Source: Paramarasmius palmivorus (lineage: Eukaryota > Basidiomycota > Agaricomycetes > Agaricales > Marasmiaceae). Taken from it: DNA of 64,000 nt. The DNA is taken from the NCBI GenBank assembly GCA_037176845.1, contig JAYKXP010000079.1, positions 1 to 64,000 on the forward strand, given 5' to 3'. This document shows, in pieces, positions 22,887 to 32,967 of this stretch. Below the pieces are notes generated by a model. The model did no database searches. It saw only the letters and a list, made by a program, of their open reading frames with translations, and had not been told where the DNA came from. Within the stretch, counting starts at the first letter, position 1. Every line of letters begins with the position of its first letter. Both the position numbers and the translations under genes were made by a program.

Positions 22887-23240
22887 TCAAGCTTCTTCCG
22901 GTAGACGTAACATATTATAATCATCATTCTCTTTTCTGAACTTCCCGTCTTTGGTTTCGGGTGTCCTTGTCAAAAGCGCTATGTCGTTGTACAGTCGGCA
23001 GCCATATCTAGTGTTCGACGAGTCGGGTGTTACACTGAAGTATCTTCTGGCATCTAGGAAAATGGAGTGGCATGGTGCATGGTTTGTACATGCCAATACT
23101 GTTCTTTCCTGCAATTGACCTGGTATTGAATCGTAAGCTAGCTCAAATATTCGTAGCCTATTGGATAGGCTCACCTCGACTTCACGAACTATAGCAACCT
23201 CTACAATAAGCTTCCTCGATTCATATCCTTCAAATCCTTC
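22887..23240 (-). pseudogene. third copy of the unidentified repeated family (3' part)
   Basis: On the minus strand a segment reading KLIVEVAIVREVE (ending about 23175) is followed by an intron nearly identical to the one at 11310-11345 (GTGAG ... TTTGAGCTAGCTTA). The next exon contains SIFLDARRYFSVTPDSSNT and ends RLPEEA at 22887. This is the best-preserved copy of the family seen at 10.2-12.0 and 15.2-16.2 kb. The beta-rich sequence gives no recognisable family. The 5' exons cannot be located with confidence, so it may be partial. Confidence 0.4.
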
Positions 23241-23670
23241 AACTAACGACAGGCTATTTTGTCTGCATTGTGCGTGAGACCTTGTTCCGCGTCGACCTTC
23301 GATTTCATGAAATCGACTCTTTGAGACTAAATAACTGAGCTAAAAACCATAAATTAAATGAGAAACATACCAAAGAGTCTTCGGTAAATCGAGAAATACC
23401 AGAAGTCTGAGGGTAGCAGATGACAGTTCGGAAACAAGAGTCGTGTAAGCCCGGCGCTTATTTCAGGACTCGTCCTCGCATGTCACCTTTTGCACCACTC
23501 GAACGTCTCTAAGAACTGGCACAATTCCTGATTCATACCTCGCGTATAGCCCTAAAATACACGCACTAAAAGTCCGACAAAAACTATACGACTCGCGAGA
23601 AGGATACACTACATATGATACGACATGCGTGTACACTGCACATCCGAACATCTAACAACACCCCGACACC

Positions 23671-25647
23671 CTACATCTCAAACAGCCTCAACCTCTTCAC
23701 CTCCTCTACCGTCTTCCTCAACGCTGTCGTCCGAGTCAACGGCGGCCCCGAAAAGGGTATACATCCTTCCGTCGCACTAATCGCTTCCTCAAACGCCTTG
23801 ATCGCTTCCTCACTAGGCCTGGGCCGACCTTCCTTCTCAACAGCATCAGCAAACTCACGGATATCATGTAGCTTGACGGTTTTCAGACTCGGAGTCAGAG
23901 CCGCGATATCAGTGCCGGTGGATTCTTCACCTTCGTCTCAACCTTCAAAAACCCATAACAACTCCCCACACCCACATCCGACTCTACCTCAGGGTCACAC
24001 CCCAACATCACCAACTGAACCACCGTGATATAATCCAACGCAAACACCCATCCTTCTTCTCCCAGTTTCCCATACGTTCCCTAATAGGCACCGTACTCAT
24101 CGTATGCTGCATCCACCTCAGACGGTCGCTCGAGTCTTCTGGGAATGCTGGAGGTAGTGCGTGTGGAGGTGTCGCTGTAAGAGACGTGCCGTAGGATAAA
24201 GCCATCACGGGACTTAATTGTCCGTCGATGTATTGTTCGGGGAATGATCTGGTTTCTGTGTCGATACGGAGACCGCTGAGGTACTTGTACGAGTTTCTCG
24301 GGGTGAAAGAAAGGGATGAAGGTTATACAGGGACCGAGGCGGTAGTACCCGGAACGGTCGGTTTGGATTACGGTGATGCTTTGAGGAGACGGGGAAGGGG
24401 CAGGTGAAGGAGCTTGACGAACGAGGAGTGCTGGGTGAACAAGGTCGTGCAAATGGTAGAATAGTTTGGGTTGGATCGATAAGAGATGCATGATCTCTTC
24501 GTTGGAGATGTTGGTGTCGAGAAGAGTGAGGCGGATGACGTTTGGGAAGGTTTCAAGGATGTCGATGATCACTTGCGTGGTGAGAGTGTGCATGCCGGAG
24601 AGGTTGACACCTTTAACGGCATCAGAAGGCAGCAATGGGATGATGGTGCGTATGGCATCGGCGGCTAAGGTGCACCGCGGTGCAGAAAGATCGAGGATAC
24701 CAAAGTTGGTTTCGAGCTCATGTTGGAGGATTTGGGCAAGAGTTGTATGGGTAGAGTGAGGAAGACCATTCTCGGAGAGTTGAGGCAGAGAAGCTGTGAC
24801 GGACTTGAGCTCGGTAGGCAAATTAGAATGGGTTTCGGTGCTGTCAGTGGCATCTGCAGCACACTGTTCAACGACCCGGCTAAGAATTCGGGGAGTGAAA
24901 CAAGTTGAGAAAGTGCCGGTCACCGGCACATTGCCCTCAAGCTGCTTGAGCAACTCCTTCAACGATTCGCCCTGGAGGAACTCTGGCCACACTTCTGCCA
25001 CCAACTCGGCTTTGATAACACATTTGTTCTTCATCACGTCGATATGATAACGAACGTCGATCTCGGTGTTGTCGTTTGCAGGGCCCGCACGATAGTAGGA
25101 ACACACGTAGGTTTCAGTATTAAGGACGTATCCGCCGTCGGGTTTACCGTATCCATACGTTGGATTCAAGGGAGCGGTGACGTCGATTATGGTCATACCG
25201 TCATCGTTGGCTGTGGAACCAGTTAGTTTTGTACTGTAACACGAGATAACGCGTCGAATACTCACCATGATCAAAAAGCCCCATGTTAGGGTTAACAAAT
25301 GCCCATTCAATACCTCCTCCACTGGAATAACCACCACGTGGATCGTCTACGTCCAAGAAGAAAGCCAACGTGAGCAACATTTGGGCGTATGGGAACGCCG
25401 CCTCTGGGACCTTTGGTTCTTCGCCCTGTCGACCGTATTTTCCTTGAGCTCGACATATCTCGTCAAGAAGGATGACTGCGTTGTCCGGGTTCTTGACGAG
25501 AGCAAGAAAACGACGCGTACCGCTGAGTGGAACGCAACCACAACACCATTGGTGGTGGATAGCAGCGATGCAGCGGTAATGAGCGTTGGTTCGTTCACCG
25601 TGAGGAGTGAGACGAGCGATGAGGAAGGCTTGGTGTCTTTGACCCAT
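23671..25647 (-). pseudogene. frameshifted paralogue of the LRR-like conserved gene
   Basis: Exon 1 (25647-25266) and exon 2 (from 25210) splice at the same position and phase as the intact gene at 12510-14675 (GLFDHG joins to ANDDGMTI). Homology is continuous through the LRR-like core (NLSGMHTLTTQVIIDIL, LTLLDTNISNEEIMHLL). The frame breaks after FFHPEKL near 24295, resumes in another frame at MALSYGTSLTATPP (about 24208), breaks again near 24040, and returns for the last segment (SEEAIKAFEEAIS ... RLRLFEM) ending at the stop at 23671. At least two frameshifts separate it from function, unless they are assembly errors. It lies downstream of the truncated NACHT copy in the same orientation. 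Confidence 0.75.
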
Positions 25648-25824
25648 GGTGGCGGTCGATGGGAGAGAAGGGAGCACGCGAAAAAAGGATTTGATAAGCT
25701 GCAAGAAGTCGGAGCAGCGGGCATAGATCGAAAGAAGCACCGCGTTGAAGTCACCGCGGTACAGTTCGCTTCATTGGCATACTACCTGCTATCCTTTACA
25801 GCTTCTTCGCCTTTGTATCTTCCT

Positions 25825-26850
25825 CTCGTAGCCTCAGGAGTGAGGGGAATCTAGGATGGACAATTGGACATTTGTGGTGCTGAACACGGGCATGAGCCTG
25901 GCCTGGAGACGAAAGAAAAGGTCAAGATCAAGCTTCTCCAGCGATGATAGGTAGCGTACCGTAGTGTCCTTTTCTCGCCTTGTGGCTTCCTTTTGAGTGT
26001 TCCACTTTGGTCTTGGGTTGTCCTTAAGACGTAGTAGTCAACGAGCTGTCCATGAACCCGACTTCTGAGTTACTCACCCCCTTCTGGTTTATCAGAGTAT
26101 CCCAACTCCGCAATCCTAAGACATGTTACCGTTTTGTGCAGCTCGGAGCTCCCAAATCCGATATCAATTTTTGTTAAGCCTGTCTAGTAGTCAACACCAC
26201 GCGCCAACACTCCAAACCCTTCCAATCCGGCTACCACCAATGAACAGAGCAAATCGCACCGCAAGCCTTGAAGTGTACACGTCAAAAGAGGATTGGAACC
26301 TTAGCTTGCGAGCGGCGTGCCAGCACTGTGAACGATGTTGAAGGCTCGGAACTTCTCTTCAAACTTCAACTAAGAACGAGCAGGGGTGGATTCAAGAATG
26401 TATCGAAATGTGTTCGGATTCCGGAATCGGGGGTATTGGTTTCTGCTGTATATATGTTAATTTTCGGTCAAAAATGAAGCAGTAGAAAATAGAAGAACGA
26501 CGAACCATTTTTACGCCTACCAGTCCGTCTGGACTGTCTCTTGGTCATCTTCACCATAGTCTCGAGCCGAAATCGTGTTCTCTGGGGAGGGAAAAGCAGG
26601 GCAGAGACGGAGGGGCAGAGAGAGGCATGTAGAGTTTATCCTTCGGGCGACAACCGGTCCTATAATCGTGTTCGTCCTATAGCCCCTTCCCTTGACCGAG
26701 CGACCAAAATTATTCGTTTGTATTTGCACTGTGATTCGAGGGATCGTTATAGTGTGCTGGGGAAGGAAAACCTTCAGAGCTCGAGATGTCGATAGTGTCG
26801 GAAGAGCAGAACGGTACATAAGCGCCCATTTTTTCCTTGCACAATGCACC
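25825..26850 (+). repeat. direct repeat R1, copy 2
   Basis: Partner of 16735-17740, same orientation. It ends at the GGTACATAAGCGCCC box near 26814-26828 and abuts the truncated end of the NACHT relic. Confidence 0.75.
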
Positions 26851-27012
26851 ACTCGGTTACCACCACTGTGACGGTCATCGAAACTAGCCGAAGGTGGTTT
26901 GGGACGGGCTTTGTGGAAGGTATGCTATGGAATCTATTATCGGATACAGGACTAAAATTTTGAATAGGGCACAGAACAAGAACGTTTCTTTACATTACGC
27001 TGCCGTACAGTA

Positions 27013-28047
27013 TCAAACTCGAATAGAAGACAGCCTGGACCTGGTAGCGACGAGAGGGTCCAGATTATCCCGGGAAGGATCGTTTCGAGAAAAGAAAAAG
27101 CTTGCAGCAAAGCGGTGGCAAGTATTCTCTCCCGTTTGATTCCGGATGCATGCATGCCCTGATGACTGCGTCCCTACTAATAATTTCCCCCTGCAAATAT
27201 GGTTCTCCGACAAATTCTGCATGATTGCAGACTTGCCGACCCCAGCCAACCCATGTATCCACAACACTCGTTGTTTCAACCGCTGGTCCGCGATCCACCG
27301 ATCACACTCTGCTAGGATCTCAGTGCGAGTTCCCGGGAGGCAGTTTGGGGGCGGAAAGCGTTGTTCGGAGTTGTGTATTGCATTCAGAGCGGCATGTCTA
27401 GTTACAAAGTCGAGAACTTTATCAACTGCATGAACGTTCAGTCACGGCTTGCGGCACCTAGTTTTGACCAGTGGAAATTCAAAAGGAAAGCTGAGTTAAG
27501 TAAGAAATCATATTTGATGGGTTTGCTGCCATATATGGGAGATTTCCACCGGAAAATTGTATTTCTTTGTCCCGAGAAAAAACATTCCTTTCTCCTGTGA
27601 AAAAGGAGTCATTTCTGCCAGCCATTTTTTAATTCCCGACGATCGGATTGTCCTTCTTTCAGGGCTTTTCAGTGCTTTCCGACCATCGCCCACCGTCGCA
27701 CAATGGCCGGGAATTTTGAAATGGCCGGTAGAAATCAGTTCTTTTGCGTAGAAGAAAAGTTGTTAATTTTCACACGGAAAACACTTAACTTTTGACCCAA
27801 TAAATCAGCCATTCTTGGGAGAAAAAATGGTCTATTTTGCGCAGAGTCTAATACAACTTTTTGCTTGAATTTCTGCCGCGAGAAAGTTGGCTCGGCAACT
27901 CGTGAGTGGACAGCCCATCGAAGAATAAATCTGGAACTAACTTGGGTCATCCGAGGTGTACGTTGTGGTGTTGAAAAGTTGGTTCCCGTGAACTACGTTG
28001 TGTACTCCTCCGTGAATAGCGAAATCGGAGCAGCCGTTGACTGACAT
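27013..28047 (-). pseudogene. truncated NACHT gene (N-terminus and Walker A only)
   Basis: Exon 1 28047-27942 encodes the family N-terminal motif (GGVHNVVHGNQLFN). Exon 2 starts at 27425 with the linker PPPNCLPGTRTEIL and Walker A GLAGVGKSA, and continues to ASFFFSRNDPSRDNLDPLVAT. There the homology stops abruptly and a stop codon follows at 27013. Walker B and everything downstream are missing. The intron (27941-27426) is 516 bases because it holds a 462-bp MITE; without the element and one copy of its target duplication it would be 51 bases, like its paralogues (47-49). The relic lies between broken copies of the LRR-like family. Confidence 0.8.
27443..27904. mobile_element. MITE (foldback-type element) inserted in a NACHT intron
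   Basis: The ends are imperfect inverted repeats of at least 41 bases. CACGGCTTGCGGC at 27443 matches the reverse complement of the right end, CACGAGTTGCCGA, with about 26 of 41 positions identical, including a shared GAAATTCAA. Similarity continues further inward. The element is flanked by AGT at 27440-27442 and 27905-27907, consistent with a 3-bp target-site duplication. It has no transposase. The TSD length would suit PIF/Harbinger-type mobilisation, but the superfamily cannot be fixed from one copy. Confidence 0.7.
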
Positions 28048-28525
28048 AGTCCTGACCTGCGGTGCAGGATCGGCGGACACGTCAGATGACAGAGATAGAG
28101 AGAAGAGGCATGAATGGGATGAGAACGACCCAGAAAGCGGTTCGGTGACGAGAGAGGCGAAAGAGAGGATGGGGCCTCAACAGCAGCGCCTGGGATTATG
28201 TGGAAGCAGAGTTCTGACAGCATAGCCTTGCCTCGTGTGGATGCTGTATCTTCCTTGATAGGCGCCGTGTTCAGTAACTAAATCTGAATATGCTTGACAC
28301 CAACTCCCAGGACCGCTCTTTCCTCATTCATGAGCTTCGGTCTTTCATTGATGCATCCGGTACATCGGAACACTACTAAATCTTTCCCAATCGATTTCCC
28401 TGCGCACCGCCATCTTTCATCGAAGTACAGTTTTTGTAGAAACAACCGCCCGAAAACTGAAGATACGACTTGTGGCAATCTGGGTTGGCCTGTAGGCGGC
28501 AGAATCTTCGAGGCTGCCCTTAACC

Positions 28526-28681
28526 TCAGGAACATTTGGAAGTTTGATGAATCTCGTCGAGAAGGATGGCGGCTGGGACAAGGGCGTGACGCGTAGCGCT
28601 GAGTAGAACCACTAGCGGTGAACAGTAGTGTATTGGTTTAAGCTTTTCGCCATGAGGGATACGGTGTCTTTGACCCAGGCT
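28526..28681 (-). pseudogene. 5' fragment of the LRR-like conserved family
   Basis: Minus-strand SLGQRHRIPHGEK ... HYCSPLVVL ... LLDEI aligns with the first 70 residues of the family (MGQRHQAFLIARLTPHGE ... YRCIA ... LLDEI), with substitutions and a small deletion. It lies upstream of the truncated NACHT copy, same orientation. Confidence 0.55.
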
Positions 28682-29399
28682 GGTGATCAAAGGGGGAAGG
28701 TAGCGCGTAAAAATGGATATTATAGGCAGGCGCCAGTGTAAGAAGTCGGTAGGAAAGAAGCACCACGGTATGATTCGCTTCATTTCCATCCTAGCTGCGA
28801 GGCGAATCATTACAGCAACAGAGAGCTTGCATCACATCTTGAGCGTAGTTGTGTTCTAGACAACAGTCAAAATCGAGTTGTGCAAAGGAACGAAGAGTAA
28901 CATACGGTACCTAGACACTAACACGTCCTCCAACGTCCAGTAGGTACAGCGTATGTATGGCCTCGTACTCGTTCAATCATCTCCGTTGCTAACCTTGCCT
29001 CCGAAATATCGATGTAATCGGGTTCTGGCTGGGCAGTACCATCTTACGAGCCACTCCCTTGCGATTCCGAAGACGCAAAAGGCTGACACGCGTCTGTATC
29101 GAGCTTTGGCGGTTTGTTTTGTTCGCGATTGGATGGAATAATGATGTTCCCCAAGTTGAAGGCATCTAGCTACGGTACATAATCAGAATCGTTGTTACAC
29201 CGTAGAAAGGAACTGTAAGCGCACCTTATGTGTAGCTTCATCTTTCCCCTTCGTTCCATGTGTTCTCTTCATGGACGTACCTTGAAGAAAAAAACCTCAA
29301 TGAGTGAGATATTCATCGAGTGGTTTAGGAACTCACTAAGAAACGAGGCGTCGACGTGTAACACGCAAGGTACGACCTCCACAGGCTTTGCTTGCGTCA

Positions 29400-30240
29400 T
29401 TCCTAGATATCCTTCATTCATGCATTCTCCGTCCAATTGTCCGTATGCCGCATGCACTTTTGCTCCGTCCCTTGCATGGAAAGCGAACGCTGCCGCAAGA
29501 CCTGGCAGCCTTTCCGCTGCGTTCCATCACAGCTACAGCCCAATTTCTTCAAGGCACCCAGGTCAAGCGTCGACACCAGCAGATCAAGGTCCTTCTTCTG
29601 AGACCTTGGATTTGGGAGTAGTGAATAAATATATGGAACTCGGGATGAAGGGGTTCGATATTGGCCTACGGCCTTGATGCTGAGTTAGGGTTCCATGCTT
29701 CGACATTGAAGGAGGAGAGTTGCTAGATGAATTGGGTGTTCTGGTAGACTCGGAGGTGGTATTGGCTGTATTTAGGATCTGTTAGCGAGAATGAACAGAG
29801 ACATTGTTGAACGATCCGACGAACCTCAGGTGCACCTATCGCTCCACTGGGATCGGGCATTCCTTCTCCATTTTCCTTCTCGTTGACAGATGCGTATATG
29901 AGGATGAGTAGAAGGGGAAGGACGGGTGGGTGAAGAATGTTGACGTTGGAATGGTCATATCCAAGGTCGCGGAGACCAAGCGTGTCTACCACCCGATTCT
30001 CTCTCTAGCTTCTCTCCATGGGAAAATCAACCACGATTGATGTATTCTTGTAGTGGGATTGGGAGCTTTTTGTACGGTATGAAGGGAAGAAACGGCCGTC
30101 AGAGTCAAAGATGTTGGAGGAGTCGGAAAAAGATATGTAAGCGCCCATTTTTGGTTTTCGACTCACCACCATGACTATTCAGAATCGAAGGTTTGAAGCA
30201 CCAGAAGGTAATTGGAGGTTAATGTAACTCTGCAAGATGT
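29400..30240 (+). repeat. repeat family R3, copy 1
   Basis: Contains the landmarks GAYGAACCTC, GTGCACCT and GGGCATTCC followed by TTTTCCTTCTCG, then AGTCGGAAAAAG and the box ATGTAAGCGCCCATTTTT near 30134-30153. Related copies in the same orientation lie near 31740-32140, 37140-37400 and 37620-38000. Confidence 0.55.
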
Positions 30241-31089
30241 ACGGGTCTGTTTCTACAAAGCTGTCCGAATCCAACGACGTCGACATTTCTGTTAGCGCGT
30301 TTTCTGCAAGTGCCGGACCGCACGCTCTCCGGCAATTTCACCGCCTCAGGCTCTTGGACTGTTATACGTACGCGCTATACCACCATACCTTACCTTTTTT
30401 CTATCTTTTATCTTACAAATGCTGTTAGTGCAATACCAAACCTTCGCATTCTGTGGTTTGCTGACTATCACTTTCAACAAGTGACCGAGCCGCCATCCTG
30501 CCGACCTTGTCCGCTACACAGAAACTTGCACGATATCAACGTCCGCCTTCTGCGATATCTCGAGACATGGTTCAAACCTCGAGGAACCGGGATCTCAAGG
30601 TTTGGAGCATGTCCTGATCGCTGCTGGTGAGCTCTCTTTTCTTCCTTCGTCTCCAGACTAATGTCGATATAAGTAGCGTGTTGAATCACAAATACACAAC
30701 ATCTATGACCCATCACCGGCACCGTTTCCCTTTCACCACCTTCGTGATGACATCCCCACTATACGCAACTGCAACCAACGACGATAATACACGAAAACTG
30801 AACTCCGAGTCACACGTCTCGCTCGTGTCCTGTATGGTAATCCTTCATCGGTGCATCGAGCACGTCCCCTCGTTAGTACGGTGGATAGCGGAGAAAATGT
30901 GCGAAAAATGGGCTTTATAAGCAGGTGCAAGCATAATAGTGACCGCTGTATACAAATGGTTACAGCGACGGGGAACCTGCTTTCCAGTTTCGTGAAGATC
31001 ATGTATGAATTGGATCCTACAGGTTAGGAAGATAATAGTCAGAATAGGGTTCTCTGGAGAGCGAAGCGCAACATACCATAATATGATTA

Positions 31090-31640
31090 CAATGCCCAAC
31101 AATGCATGAGCTACGATAATTGAGCATAAACTTGAGCCGAATAGCATCCACCAGCGGTGGAGACCGTTTCGGCTCGCTAAAAAACGCTCCTCGAGCCACT
31201 ATCTTTCCTTGAACCAGCAGGAGCGTCATTCCACAAGTCTCTACCTCGCGAAAATCCAAAAACTGTCATCACAAGGGGCTGATTTGCCTAGAAGTGGACG
31301 AGAAACGTCTTTGTGCTATTGTCGCGACGATATCTCATCGTTCTGCCCAAGACATACGTCCATCAGCAAGACATTCGTCGAATGTTGCTTCAAGTACTCA
31401 CCAGAAAAGGCCCAGTCGCTGTGTAACGTGTTACCCTTACCCATTCTACCAGCTACACCCTAGAACCAACACGCCCTGTGTGCTCCCGCTCCCTTCACCC
31501 AGTATACGACCCTACGCCCCTACGGCCTAATTCCCTCCCATTTCAAATGCCTGCACCGATAGCTGTGTCCTTCAACGTTCGTCGGGGAGTAGCAGACGAT
31601 ATAAGCTGGAAGACTGCAGGACTGGCCACGGTGTTGAGTT
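31090..31640 (+). repeat. direct repeat R2, copy 1
   Basis: Aligns with 36105-36650 in the same orientation. Shared stretches include CGAATGTTGCTTCA, ACTCACCAGAAAAGGCCCAG and TCGCTGTGTAACGTGT. Coding frames differ between the copies, so it is treated as non-coding. Confidence 0.7.
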
Positions 31641-31739
31641 CGAACTTCTTCGTACGAGGAGAGCTGGTGTATGTTGTTATTGGTGAACTCGAAATTATAC
31701 TGGTTGCTGCAGTGTGTTGATTTTGTTAGTTCTGGGTAT

Positions 31740-32140
31740 ACGAAAAAAATATCGAGCGAACGACGAACCCCGAAAGTGCACCCATCGTCACCTCACCAGA
31801 AATCGGGTATCTCCTCTTTAAATTCTGGCTTCATTGGCGGACTCGTACTGGGATATGGGCGGGTGGAAACTCTGGGAAGGATGGGTGGTCGGAGGACGGG
31901 AGGACGTAGAATCCAAATCCGCAGGGGAAACTTCTTGGGAGTCACGGTGCCTACTAGCTCCCCTCCATCGTGATTGAATGAGCGACCTCCATTGATTGTT
32001 CATATCCTTGCATCGAAATTCGTTATTCGAAGATTTGTTGTACTGGACGGAGGAACAGGTGCCTTCAAAGATGTAGCGGAGAAAAGAGCAAACCGCCGCA
32101 TAAGCGCCCGTTCTTTGTCTCCTCACCACCATCTCGGACA
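31740..32140 (+). repeat. repeat family R3, copy 2
   Basis: Opens with CGACGAACCCCGAAAGTGCA and GGGTATCTCCTCTT, and ends at the CATAAGCGCCCGTTCTTTGT box (about 32098). Parallel to 29.8-30.2 and 37.1-38.0 kb. Confidence 0.55.
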
Positions 32141-32459
32141 ACTCTGCTTCAGGACGTCTGTATGGGAGGTTTGTTCAGAAGGTCGGAAGCTAGAGATTTA
32201 TTCGAAAGTGAGTATATTCATACGCAAACTTTAACAAAAGCTCGGTATTGACGCGAACACTACAGTTCCAACGCTAACCTACAGAGGACATGTGCTATTG
32301 TTGTAAACGACGGTATCACGGGACAATCCAAATCGGACTTTGACGAAAGCCATAGCAAGGATTTTCCTCGGCTTCTCTGACCTGGAAGATGTCCCAATTG
32401 TCAGAGCGTCTCTTCGTACTTGATACTGGTTCGGAAGGGCAGCTGGCAGCGCGAGTGGA

Positions 32460-32625
32460 AAGGTAGTTCCTTGTCACTGCCTCTCACAACTTTCTCCCCC
32501 AACGTTCCATTTGGAGAACTCAAGTCGGGATCGTTTCTTTATCAGCGTAAGAGACTGGACAACTCGGAAGGTGCGTGCGTGTATGCTTGGGCTGCTGGAT
32601 AGAATGTTCTGAACACGACAGCAGG
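32460..32625 (+). repeat. short direct repeat R4, copy 1
   Basis: Matches 37985-38125: TGCCTCTCA-AACTTTCT, then GGGATCG-TTCTTTATCAG and GCTGGATAGAA. It lies just downstream of the NACHT copy 2 gene. Confidence 0.55.
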
Positions 32626-32967
32626 CATGTGACATCGATATCGTCCGGAAACTTTCAGCTTCCGTTCGGCGTTCAACAAGCGCGTTCGAATTGGCCTTTT
32701 CGTCCTTGACAAGCGGTGCGTATCCTGTGAATGTCAGTCTCTGAACAGTACATCGAGTGCTGACGTCGCCTTTACAGATCCCGTTCAGTGCTCCACATGT
32801 ACATATCGTCAGCACGTCACATACAGTATCACCTGCAGGTGAAGTGTTCCCAACATGCGTGTTGGGCATGTGCATAATGTGTTAGCCTGGTAGAATAGAG
32901 GAAGTAGTCGGGCTTGGGACACGTACATTACCACAGCGAGGAAGATCATGATATATGTATGAAACTT

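Noticed and set aside
23615..24028. 137-codon plus-strand frame
   Set aside because: It is antisense to the 3' end of the LRR-like pseudogene, where the minus strand aligns with the intact paralogue.
25267..25854. 195-codon plus-strand frame
   Set aside because: It is antisense to exon 1 of the LRR-like pseudogene.
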